In this document: piece by piece, positions 1 to 8,200 of the stretch
How positions within the stretch are numbered: the first letter of the stretch is position 1
How the letters are laid out: the number at the start of each line of letters is the position of its first letter
IMG/VR virus record: IMGVR_UViG_3300032296_001974
Span: 1-21,022 of that record
Reading direction: 5' to 3' (one strand)
Origin: a virus
Length of the DNA: 21,022 nt
Position numbers and translations under genes: made by a program
The notes under the pieces: model-generated
Databases searched by the model: none
Seen by the model: the letters and a program-made list of their open reading frames with translations, nothing else
Told to the model about the DNA's origin: nothing

Positions 1-143
1 ACGCCGTTGTCAGTCAGCTTCACCGGGTCGCCGGAGAAGATGTTCGCCGCGTAGGTCGAAGCAATCGTATAGGCTTTCGGGCGCATCTGCCCACTGTTGT
101 GGTAGGAAGGCCGGAAGCCGAAAGGCGCGCTAGTCGAAGACAT
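1..143 (-). CDS. Putative major capsid protein, N-terminus only (runs off the left edge)
   Basis: Only the first 47 residues are present; the reading frame is open to base 1. The protein begins MSSTSAPFGFRPSYHNSG and continues through a segment like IASTYAANIFSGDPVKLTDNG. This APFGxRP opening is one I recognise from coat or virion structural proteins of aquatic tailed phages. The ATG at 143-141 has GGAG about 9 bases upstream and lies 26 bases after the stop of the 176-residue gene. Its place after a scaffold-like gene is where a major coat protein is expected. It could instead be another abundant virion protein, because the shell domain itself lies outside the window. Confidence 0.55.
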   Translation of the reverse strand, partial: MSSTSAPFGFRPSYHNSGQMRPKAYTIASTYAANIFSGDPVKLTDNG

Positions 144-169
144 AGCAAAGCTCCAATTCGGAAAGGGGG

Positions 170-700
170 TTACGAGAGGTCAAAAAGAGCCTCCCGACGC
201 TGCCCAATCTCCAGATTGCCTTCACCGATTTGCAACTTGGACTTAGACGCCCTGGCCTGCTGCTCAAGGAAGTCGGCTGTATCAGTCAACTTTTCCTCTT
301 CTCGCAGCGGCGCATCATGGTGAGCTTCATGCATATACTTCTCGTAAAGAGAAATAGGCAGCTTGAAGGCCAACATTTCATTCACGCCAATAAGTCCCGC
401 CCAATCTCCGGTCTTCAGAGTGGCATATTCCCAGCCGGGAACATCTTCCGGCTTCACGGGCTCGTAGCCCAAACGGATGCGCATCTGAATTGAATCACGG
501 GGATTGGTAGTCGTAAGCCAGCAGGTGTGCCAGCCAGGAATCGGAGGCAAGTCCGGTAGAGAGGACTGAAAAAATTGTTGACGGAACATTGCAACCCGCT
601 CGTCATCCGAGATTTCGCGATTTTGGGTCACAGCGCGATCCTGCATCGCCCTGGTTTCGCGACCTTCACCAGCAGATTTCCTAAACCGTTCGTCAGCCAT
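170..700 (-). CDS. Conserved-type phage protein of unknown function (176 aa) between scaffold and capsid genes
   Basis: I do not recognise a named family. The 176-residue protein starts MADERFRKSAGEG after a strong ribosome binding site (AAAGGAG). It is hydrophilic at both ends, with a central part rich in Trp, Pro and Gly (GWHTCWLTTTNPRDSIQMRI, VPGWEYATLKTGDWAGLIGV) that looks folded and beta-rich. The C-terminal 60 residues look helical and charged. There is no signal peptide or membrane segment. Its position between the scaffold-like and coat-like genes suggests a role in head assembly, or a minor head protein, but that rests on context alone. Confidence 0.75.
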   Translation of the reverse strand: MADERFRKSAGEGRETRAMQDRAVTQNREISDDERVAMFRQQFFQSSLPDLPPIPGWHTCWLTTTNPRDSIQMRIRLGYEPVKPEDVPGWEYATLKTGDWAGLIGVNEMLAFKLPISLYEKYMHEAHHDAPLREEEKLTDTADFLEQQARASKSKLQIGEGNLEIGQRREALFDLS

Positions 701-728
701 AACATCGCTCCTTTCAGCGATTGGGGGA

Positions 729-757
729 AATATGGAATGTAAGACTTACAAAAGCAA
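729..757 (-). promoter_or_regulatory. Possible sigma70-like promoter with an 11-bp palindrome in its spacer
   Basis: In the 62-bp gap upstream of the 176-residue gene, the minus strand reads TTGCTT (752-757), a 17-bp spacer, then CATATT (729-734). The spacer holds the perfect palindrome GTAAGACTTAC (739-749), which could be a regulator site. The -35 box matches consensus at only 3 of 6 positions and the -10 at 4 of 6, so this is tentative. It would give the coat-protein genes a separate transcript. Confidence 0.3.
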
Positions 758-762
758 GCATT

Positions 763-1665
763 TTAAGACCTGTTCTGCCGGTCATACTCTGCGTACCTCT
801 GCACATATTTGTTCCTCAAGACGGGGTCATCCCAGACCCCCGCCTCAATCAAGGCCTGCTTGCGCTCGGGCGAGATGTAGATTTCCCGGCGCGTTGTCGC
901 AGGCGCATGCTCACGGCCAGAGCCCACGGCCGGGCCGCCACGGGGCTCACGCTTGGGCTCCCGACGGGGCGCCTCGCCCTCAAACCGCTCAGGAAGCCGC
1001 TTGGACGCCCTCCGGCGCAGCTCCTCCCAATACTCCTCAGTCTGGGGGTTAAAGCCCTCCTTGGCCAAGGATTGGTCAATGGCGATGACAATGGCACTGT
1101 CCTCGTCACGCCCTTGGGCGTCATACCAGGGGTTCTCCTTAATGAACTCCTGGGCATAGTGCATCGTCATTTCATTGATTTGCTGCGGCTGCGGCTTCTG
1201 GTTACCAAATTGCATCTTTTGGTAATTCAGCTGCTGGATCTTGGCCAGGGCCTGATCCCGGTAGCGCATGGCCTGGGTGACATCCTCGCCATTGCCGGCG
1301 GCCACCGCCTTGGCAATCACGCGGTCAGCCATTTCGGCCTCCTGCGTTGCCTTGGCAATCGCCCCATCAAAGGCGCTCAGGTCTAGGCTGTGCGTCCGCT
1401 GCTCCTGGGCGGAAACGCGCCGCTCCAGGTCGTCATTCCTTTTGCGCAGAAAATCAAGCTCAAGCTTGTCCCGGCTGCGGGCCTCATCCCGACGCTGCTT
1501 GCGCTCAAGCTTTTCCTGCCGGCGCCGGTCCCGAATGAAGCCTCTTTCATCCCCACCCTCGCCGTCGTCGTTGCTTAGGCGGGCGTCTTCATCTTGATCT
1601 GGGCTTTCTTCAATAATGACCAGCTCTTCTTTGCTGTCGTCATCTTCCTTCAATACTTCAGACAT
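763..1665 (-). CDS. Putative capsid assembly scaffolding protein (300 aa)
   Basis: The protein is acidic at the N-terminus (MSEVLKEDDDSKEELVIIEE), followed by a long charged helical stretch, roughly residues 50-150, with likely coiled coil (RQEKLERKQRRDEARSRDKL). A more ordered C-terminal part ends in a basic segment. This layout and size, plus its place before the coat-type gene, fit a phage scaffolding protein that shapes the procapsid and is then lost. The start used is the ATG at 1665, with GGAGG 8 bases upstream and 2 bases after the Tad2 stop. The frame extends upstream to 1749, but those residues lie inside the Tad2 gene. Scaffold identity is inferred from composition and position. Confidence 0.7.
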   Translation of the reverse strand: MSEVLKEDDDSKEELVIIEESPDQDEDARLSNDDGEGGDERGFIRDRRRQEKLERKQRRDEARSRDKLELDFLRKRNDDLERRVSAQEQRTHSLDLSAFDGAIAKATQEAEMADRVIAKAVAAGNGEDVTQAMRYRDQALAKIQQLNYQKMQFGNQKPQPQQINEMTMHYAQEFIKENPWYDAQGRDEDSAIVIAIDQSLAKEGFNPQTEEYWEELRRRASKRLPERFEGEAPRREPKREPRGGPAVGSGREHAPATTRREIYISPERKQALIEAGVWDDPVLRNKYVQRYAEYDRQNRS

Positions 1666-1667
1666 GA

Positions 1668-1952
1668 TTAAACCTCCACCCAATCGTTTGCTTGCATGTC
1701 TGATTGACTTGCGAGCCAGCCGGCTTGATACCGATTTTGCGCAGTCCACATATCAAAGTGTGGCTCAATAATCATTTCATCAAGACCGCGACTTTCGAGA
1801 AAAGCCTTAGTGATTGGGGCATCGGAGCGTAAATTGTCTTTGTGCACACTGTAACCGCCGGCTTGTAGGATAAACATCCCTTTGCCGTTCCACCCTTCTC
1901 GGGCCACTTTTTTACCTGCTTTTAAAGCAGCAATTGCTTCACCAAAATTCAT
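1668..1952 (-). CDS. tad2: Tad2-like anti-Thoeris protein (DUF2829 family), 94 aa
   Basis: The 94-residue protein opens MNFGEAIAALKAGKKVAREG and continues WNGKGMFI. It ends WLASQSDMQANDWVEV. These are the two hallmark blocks of DUF2829: an N-terminal FxEAlxaLKxGKKVxRxGWNGKGM and a C-terminal WxASQxDMxAxDW. Members named Tad2 are known to bind and sequester the cyclic ADP-ribose-type signal made by ThsB, so the Thoeris effector is not triggered. The length matches the family. It has a strong AGGAG site 8-9 bases before the ATG. It sits inside the head-gene operon, 13 bases after the co-chaperonin gene and 2 bases before the scaffold gene, so it is probably co-transcribed with structural genes. 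Not all DUF2829 proteins have been tested, so activity is inferred. Confidence 0.85.
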   Translation of the reverse strand: MNFGEAIAALKAGKKVAREGWNGKGMFILQAGGYSVHKDNLRSDAPITKAFLESRGLDEMIIEPHFDMWTAQNRYQAGWLASQSDMQANDWVEV

Positions 1953-1965
1953 GGTTCATCTCCTT

Positions 1966-2373
1966 TCAGATGAATGCTTTGATTGTCAGCGGATCACCTT
2001 CAATTTTGCCAATGATGTCCAGATCATTGAAGATCACGAACATGGCGCTGTCGTCCTTGGTCAGCGCAACTTCCCAGCGATCGCCGCCGTACTTAGGCAC
2101 GCGCACGAAATCGCCGGCATGGCACCACTCGCCCTCCGGCCACGTCTGCTGAGTGTCGCGATTTTTGAACGCCAGGGGGCCAATTGAAACCACCTTGGCA
2201 ACCTGCGTGTTCCACTTCTCGGTATCTTTGGTGTCGGTGGCCAGAATAATGCCACCCTTAGTGACTTTGCGCGGTGTGCGAATTTGGACCAGAACGCGGC
2301 TCCCGAAAGGCTGCACGCCGGCATTAACTGCCGGAAAAGCCTCCGCTAAAGCGTCCTCATAAGTCGTTGTCAC
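1966..2373 (-). CDS. GroES-like (Cpn10) phage co-chaperonin, 135 aa
   Basis: The protein contains the Cpn10 pattern. VQPFGSRVLVQIRTPRKVTK leads into GGIILATDT, followed by a beta-rich body (TQVAKVVSIGPLAF, EGEWCHAGDFVRVPKYGGDR). GGIIL corresponds to the hydrophobic triad of the GroES mobile loop that docks on GroEL. At 135 residues it is longer than host GroES (about 97), as are phage co-chaperonins such as T4 gp31. The likely start is GTG at 2373, because GAGGAG lies 8 bases before it; an in-frame ATG at 2388 has no comparable site. It overlaps the preceding gene by 17 bases. It probably helps host GroEL fold the coat protein, given the neighbouring scaffold and coat genes. Confidence 0.8.
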   Translation of the reverse strand: MTTTYEDALAEAFPAVNAGVQPFGSRVLVQIRTPRKVTKGGIILATDTKDTEKWNTQVAKVVSIGPLAFKNRDTQQTWPEGEWCHAGDFVRVPKYGGDRWEVALTKDDSAMFVIFNDLDIIGKIEGDPLTIKAFI

Positions 2374-2554
2374 TATTCTTCTCCTCATCTAGGATTTTCA
2401 AGAGTACATCGATCGCAGCCTCGTAGCCGGCGACCAATCCAACGCGATACCCGTACTCAAAAGCATCGCGATGCTGGGGCCGCTTCAAGGCGTCAACAGA
2501 AAATTGCTGCTGCGCCGCCTTGAGGCGGTTTAAGAGCTTCGTCTCAAAATTCAC
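2357..2554 (-). CDS. Small helical protein of unknown function (65 aa)
   Basis: The protein (MNFETKLLNRLKAAQQQFSV at the N-terminus) is predicted to be nearly all helix, with a central block like DAFEYGYRVGLVAGYEAAID. It has no obvious membrane segment. The start is GTG at 2554-2552 and overlaps the stop of the 45-residue gene as GTGA, so translation is probably coupled. Its 3' end overlaps the co-chaperonin gene. I do not recognise a function. The setting between portal and co-chaperonin suggests an accessory head role, but this is only positional. Confidence 0.7.
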   Translation of the reverse strand: MNFETKLLNRLKAAQQQFSVDALKRPQHRDAFEYGYRVGLVAGYEAAIDVLLKILDEEKNSDNDL

Positions 2555-2688
2555 GCTTGGTTCTTTTCAACCTTCGGCTCGGGCGGCAGAGACTGCCCGT
2601 CAACTTTCTCGCCAGCAGCCAAGCGGTGCTTTTGCTTCACATAGGCACTGTTCATAGAGACAGTGCCTTCCTTCGGCTTATCGGCCAT
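2551..2688 (-). CDS. Small hydrophilic protein (45 aa) after the portal gene
   Basis: The minus-strand frame from ATG 2688 encodes MADKPKEGTVSMNSAYVKQK and ends EPKVEKNQA. It is preceded by AAGGA about 8 bases upstream, lies 10 bases after the portal stop, and its TGA overlaps the GTG of the next gene. The tight fit between two real genes, the ribosome binding site and the coupled stop/start support a true gene despite its length. The composition (Lys, Glu, Pro rich) suggests a disordered peptide. Function unknown. Confidence 0.7.
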   Translation of the reverse strand: MADKPKEGTVSMNSAYVKQKHRLAAGEKVDGQSLPPEPKVEKNQA

Positions 2689-2698
2689 GGTGATTTCC

Positions 2699-5197
2699 TT
2701 ATCGCGTTCCTGGGTTGATCCCGGTGCCGGTGCTTACCGCCACCTTCTCGCCGGTGGCCATTTCGGCCGCCGCAAGCAACTTGGCGGTGTCATTGTCCGC
2801 CGTATTCATGCGCTCACGCACGGCCACTTCAGCCGCGGTACGCTGGCTTTCAGCCATCTGCTTAAACTGCTCAGCTTGCAACTTCTCGGCACGCTCCTGC
2901 TGTCGATCGGCTATCTTGGCCGCATCATTCTGCTGCTGCAATTGCAACTTTTGCTGATCAAGCTGGATCCGAGCCTGATCAACCTGAGCACGCTGCTGCA
3001 GGGCCTGCCCCTGCATTTGCGCATTGAGCTGCGCAATCTGCATGCTGCTGTCGGGCGGCATGGGCGGCTGCGGCCGGAATTGCTGCGCTGCCTGATCAAT
3101 GAGAACCAGTTCTTGGCCAAACGTGCCAAGTTGCTGCTCAATGAATTGCTGGACCTGCAAAATCACCTGCGTCTGCTGCGCGGCCTGCTCTGGGATCAGG
3201 TTTTGCTTCTGCGCCTGATCCACAGCCTCATGCGCCTCAGACAGGTAGTAATTCAACAGGTGGTCGCGCAGGTGAATGGCCATCGGGAACATCAACGTCT
3301 TCATAATCACCGGATTGCCACCAAACAGGGGCGACTTCAAAAACGCCAAGTGCGTCATGATGTGCGCAAGATGATCCTGTTGCGGCAAGACGTAGATCGG
3401 GCTGCCCATGGTCGCGGCGACATTCTCGCTGACCGGGTCCATGTTCTCGTTTTTCTGCTCAGGTATCAAAACTTCGTCTGCAGGCACCTTCAGGGTGCGG
3501 AGAAACATTTCCTCCACCGCCCTGACATTGTACAACTGCGGCGCGACAGAAGCGCGCTGCATAAGAGCCTGGGTTTGAGCAAACCTCTGGGCCTCAGAGA
3601 AAATAGAAGGATTGCTGACCGGCACCACATCAAGCGGCCCATCAAAATCAGCCGGGCTGATTTCAATGCCCGCGTCTTGGGCCTCAATGTCTTCTTCCGT
3701 CAGGTAGGCACTGTTGAGGCGGTGCAAAATCTTGAAGCACTTCGCCATGGAATTGTGAAGGCGAGAGTGAATGCTTGAGAAGACCACCATGCCCTGTTCA
3801 ATGAGGGCCATAGTCGTGCCAACCGGCTGATTGGCATTCTGCTCCGACAGCTTTTCAAACGACGTCTGCACGACGCCCTTGCCGGCATTGACCAAGAACC
3901 CCAGCAATTCAAACAGCACCGGGCTCGGGGGGTTGAACGGCATCGGCATGGCCAGCTTGCGCACGTCATCAATCAGCGCGCCTCCCTCCATTTCCACCAC
4001 CTCGGTGGGCTGGAGATTGATTGTCTGGCCGCCAGGGCCTCCCTTGAGCTTCAGGAGGGTCGGCATGTTCTGGATGTGCGCACTGTCCAGCAACGCACGC
4101 AAGGCGCCTGTGGCCGCGCCAGAAAGGCCGCCAATCATATGCGTCAAGCCAATTGGATAAGCGCCGCGCCAGGGCACAAACGGAAACTCGACAATCCAGT
4201 CGAGCTCCTTGCGCTGGTCGTCATCTGGTTCCCAGTTGCGATATAGCGAGAGTGCCTTGCCGCTCGACTTGTCGATACTGAGAATGTAGGGGCTCATGCC
4301 CTCGTCAAAATCAAGGTAGGTGTAGATTTCAAAGATGGTGCGCAGGCCATCTTCATTGTAGCTCGTGCTCTTGCGACCCTCAATCTTGTCGTTGGCGATT
4401 GACGCCTTGCTGAACTCTGGATCATCCGGGTAGCCAAGATCCACATCAATATACATGCCGGCCTTAACGCGCCGCTCATATTCCATCTTGGTGATGTACT
4501 GAACGTGCGTCTTGCGCTCGGCCGTATAGAAATTGGTGGCCGCAAACGGCAGATAGACGTCATCAATCGGCACAAATTCAGATTGCGGCCGGCGATGCTG
4601 CTGGTTCCACATGAACTTCATGTACTGGCCGCCGCCCAAAGGCAGCTGCGTGCTCAACTGCTCAAGCTCACTGCGGAACTCTGGCATTTGCTCAGTAGTC
4701 TGCCAATTCATGAAAGTGGCCTTGCGGTCAGCCTTTTCCACCTTTTCTTTACTAGACTCGCCGTAAATTTTACTTTTTACAGGCCCGTTTGGCGGGAAAA
4801 TTTCCTTCATGAAGCGGGCGCTAAAGTCTACGCACGCCTCCACCAGCATGGGGTGCACGACTTTATTGGCGCCGGTAAACTGCGCGCCGCCGGGCGCATC
4901 GTCGCCCAGGCCAGTGCGACGCAGGCCCTCTTCGTAAAGCTTGTCGCGTTTTTCGCGGGCCTCTTTGTCACGGTCAACCTTTTCGAGGAGGTCGTTTACT
5001 GCTTCCTTGAGAAGACCTGGGTCAACTTCTTCAACGATGTTTTCAAAGTGCTCCAGGCTGCGCTTATTTTGCTCTTCATTTTCAAGGCGAATGATTGCGC
5101 CGCCATCTTCAGTGTCCTCTACGTTTGAGTTTTCGGGGATGAACTCAACGACTTCACCTTCTTGGGCTTCATCATTTTCAGTAAGCATTCCAGACAT
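2699..5197 (-). CDS. Portal protein (832 aa)
   Basis: This would form the dodecameric portal ring at one head vertex through which TerL drives DNA. The N-terminal 100 residues are acidic. A body follows with portal-type segments such as FTGANKVVHPMLVEACVDFS and PFVPWRGAYPIGLTHMIGGL. Around residues 430-500 comes a long helical stretch (FLVNAGKGVVQTSFEKLSEQ, then GTTMALIEQG) like the stem helices. The last 200 or so residues are Gln/Ala-rich helix (QIAQLNAQMQGQALQQRAQV), as in P22- and N4-type portals with a C-terminal barrel. The size matches large podovirus portals. It starts 3 bases after the ADP-ribosyltransferase-like gene; a second ATG lies 9 bases further on. The family call comes from sequence character, order and size. 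Confidence 0.82.
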   Translation of the reverse strand: MSGMLTENDEAQEGEVVEFIPENSNVEDTEDGGAIIRLENEEQNKRSLEHFENIVEEVDPGLLKEAVNDLLEKVDRDKEAREKRDKLYEEGLRRTGLGDDAPGGAQFTGANKVVHPMLVEACVDFSARFMKEIFPPNGPVKSKIYGESSKEKVEKADRKATFMNWQTTEQMPEFRSELEQLSTQLPLGGGQYMKFMWNQQHRRPQSEFVPIDDVYLPFAATNFYTAERKTHVQYITKMEYERRVKAGMYIDVDLGYPDDPEFSKASIANDKIEGRKSTSYNEDGLRTIFEIYTYLDFDEGMSPYILSIDKSSGKALSLYRNWEPDDDQRKELDWIVEFPFVPWRGAYPIGLTHMIGGLSGAATGALRALLDSAHIQNMPTLLKLKGGPGGQTINLQPTEVVEMEGGALIDDVRKLAMPMPFNPPSPVLFELLGFLVNAGKGVVQTSFEKLSEQNANQPVGTTMALIEQGMVVFSSIHSRLHNSMAKCFKILHRLNSAYLTEEDIEAQDAGIEISPADFDGPLDVVPVSNPSIFSEAQRFAQTQALMQRASVAPQLYNVRAVEEMFLRTLKVPADEVLIPEQKNENMDPVSENVAATMGSPIYVLPQQDHLAHIMTHLAFLKSPLFGGNPVIMKTLMFPMAIHLRDHLLNYYLSEAHEAVDQAQKQNLIPEQAAQQTQVILQVQQFIEQQLGTFGQELVLIDQAAQQFRPQPPMPPDSSMQIAQLNAQMQGQALQQRAQVDQARIQLDQQKLQLQQQNDAAKIADRQQERAEKLQAEQFKQMAESQRTAAEVAVRERMNTADNDTAKLLAAAEMATGEKVAVSTGTGINPGTR

Positions 5198-5200
5198 GAT

Positions 5201-8200
5201 TTAGAAAGCCCTCCGATAGCCGAATAATATCTCTTTGTGACGCAAAGTAGGATCCACCGCCACATCTAATCCCAACGTCCCGCCAATATTTGACTCTGGG
5301 AACAGCCTTTCGAGTGGAACCTGCAGGCCTCCCGTGATTTGAGTGCCGGCATTCCCCATCCCAACAGCGCCGCGCCGCCCGCTCATGATGCTGCCGCCAA
5401 TGTTTGCCGTGGTGCCCTCTTCATCAAGCGGAATATTCAAATTGCCGCCGTAAGAATACACGCCCTGCGGCTTTGCGCCAGAAAAGCTTGGCGTCATGGT
5501 TTGATAGCCGCCAAAGATGCTGGCAGGCCCATAACTGGCAGACACCCGAGGGCCGTAGCCCGTCATCCCATAATCGCCGGCATTTTCCATGGCCATCAAG
5601 CCAGCGCCAATGCCAATCTTGCGCTCTTGGTCAAGAATGGCATTGATGCCCGTGCTCAGGTTCCTCATGCCAGCGCGCTGCCCGTAACGGTCATCTTCAA
5701 CCGGGATTTCAAAATAATTGGTTGAAGACGTCACGTTTTCATTGCGCGGGTAGCGCATGTAATTCTCTGGCAAATCCTGCGCTCCAGCCACCATGGGGGT
5801 CTTCACATCAAGGCCCCTCATCAGCATGCGCGCACGCTGCGTCACATCCACAGGGGAAATTTCCCGCATAAATTCGCTGGCGATCGTATCAACTTCCCTG
5901 GGATCATAGGGGCGCGCCATACCCTCATCGCCCACCTCGCCGCCCTCGGCATAGCGGTGGTGCAATTCCTCCAGAGACTTTTTGCCTTCTACCATGCCGC
6001 CGTGCTTCATAAGCCTCGGGGCATTGGTAGCCAAGTTACCCCAGTTGCGGGCAAGATATTGGTCAAGCGTCTGGTTGTTGGCTTCAGCATCACGCTGAAT
6101 TTGAGCCCAATTCCAAGGAGTGTATGCCGGCGCGCCGCTCAACTGCTCTCCATATCTTTGATTGAGGGCAGACAAACTTTGATCAATGTTTTGACCGGCA
6201 TTTTCATCCGCCGCGGCGCCAGAGCCAGCATTGCCACTGCCCATGCCGCCAACGCTGGAGCCAACAGTGCTGCTCGTGCCGGCAACGCTGGAGCCCACAT
6301 TGCCAGTATTCGTAGTACTGCCAAACTCAGGCGAGCCAAAAGACATTACACTGGGAGAAACGCCCAAGGCTTGGCTCACCTGCGACCCAATCATGCCGCC
6401 AAGCATCCCAAGGCCAGGAACGCCCGTAGCAAGCCCAGCAATGCCCAGGCCAAGCCCCACCGGGTCAATTGATACTGCCGGAGTTTGAACGCCAAACTCG
6501 TCTACCGAAACACCAAGACCAATGCCGGGCGGAGAAAAAGCAGACTGCGCGGCATAACCAAGAGCCTCCGCCAAACCAATCTCGCCACGACCCAACGCGC
6601 CAAAAGCTTCGCCAATACCGGGCGCCGCACTAAATCCGGTAGGCGCAACATTGCCTGTGTCGGCAATACCAATGCCACGCCCTGCCTCTTGCGCGGCCAC
6701 GGCCGTGTTCATGTTGGCTGCGGCCTGGGTTGCCTCAGGGTCTTGGCTGGACATCATGCCGCCAAGGCCGGTCATGCCTTCCATGCCGCTCATGCCGCCT
6801 ACACCGCCCTCTCCAGGGCCAGGGCCATTTTCGCCAGTATCTCCAGCGCCAGCGCCCGTAGAGCCGGCGCCGGTGCCAGAAGTGCCGCCAGCAGCGGCAG
6901 CCGTGCCAGCCTCGGAATTAGCGGCATCCTGGCCGGCAGTACCTTGGCCGCCCTCGCCATTGCCGTCGCCGTTGCCGTTGCCGTCGCCGCCGCCGTTGCC
7001 ATCACCACCACCACCGCCGTCGCCATTGCCGTCGTCAAATGCCGGCACGCCATAGCGCGTCATGCGGCCGGATCCGCCGTAAGCTTTCAGTAGCGCAGCC
7101 TCCTCCGGCGTGATGTAAGCCAGCTCATGCCCCTGGCCGCGAATAGTGGCCTCCTTGGGTGCACGCACAGTGCCGCCATCTGCATACTTGGCATCAAGCG
7201 CAGCAAGCCCGCCCTCGGCGTAGCGACGCGTGATGTCAATCAGATCATCGCCAAACATGACGTAGTTGCGGGTGCCATCTTCTAAGCCACGACTGCTTGC
7301 GTCAAAATACCGAATACCAGGGATTCCTTCCTCGCGTAGCAACATTGAGGATTTGGGATCTCGCAAGGTTTTCTCGGTAAATTTTCTTTGCACCACATCA
7401 TTTACGTTATCGTAATTATACTGCCGTCCGTAAAAGGATTGTATTTTTTGATTCACTAAATCTTTTAGCGCGTCAGGATGGGTAAACCCAGACGTACCTA
7501 TCCGGTCCCAATCAAGGAATTTTTCTGGGTCAGAATGAATGTTCACCTCATACATGTGACCCCGCGCGCTGGGTTTCACTAAAAGCCTTTTTGCTTCGGC
7601 GATTCTTGAAGTGAAAGCCATTGTTTCAGGATTGCGACTAGCAAGACCACGTTGAACATGCGGCATACGAAGACGATAATTTAATTCTGCAATTGCATCT
7701 TCAACAGAAAGGCCGTCATCCAAAAGCCTTGCCGCAATTCCTTGCGCGCCTTCTCCACGCGCCGCATAAGGCCCAAGAAGGGCGAGCCTATCACGATACC
7801 CTCGCGCTACAGGCTCTGCCTCCGCAAAATACAACCCATGCCCGTAAGCTTGATTTCCCTCACCCGTGCCAATCTTGTTAATGTCAAAACGATCAAAACG
7901 ATACGGGCTGCCATGGTAGGCGCGAATGCTGGCCGGCCCCTCAGCAAAGCCGCGCACGAAATTGATCTGGCGCTCTTCTTCGGGCGTGGGCTCAACATCA
8001 CCACGCACCACAGCACTCATGCGCTGGCCAGCCTCGCCAAAGGAGCGCGGCATCGGAGCAAACCCGCGCCCCTCGGCAGAACGCAACTCACTCACAGGCT
8101 CGCCAGAGCCAATTGCGCGGGCAGCAAGGCGCTCAATGAAATCGGGATCGTAAGGCGTGCCCACCGGCGCCGCGGCAGGCCGGCGTACAGAACCGCCATC

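Noticed and set aside
721-1386. Plus-strand open frame opposite the scaffold gene
   Set aside because: The reading is antisense to a gene with good start, ribosome binding site and composition; its Leu/Arg/Gly-rich product is typical of a shadow frame.
1666-1749. N-terminal extension of the scaffold protein
   Set aside because: It overlaps the Tad2 coding end; ATG 1665 has GGAGG at the right distance.
2663-3778. Long plus-strand open frame (371 codons) opposite the portal gene
   Set aside because: It mirrors the portal frame, has His/Leu/Arg-rich low-information sequence and no ribosome binding site; the portal is the real gene.
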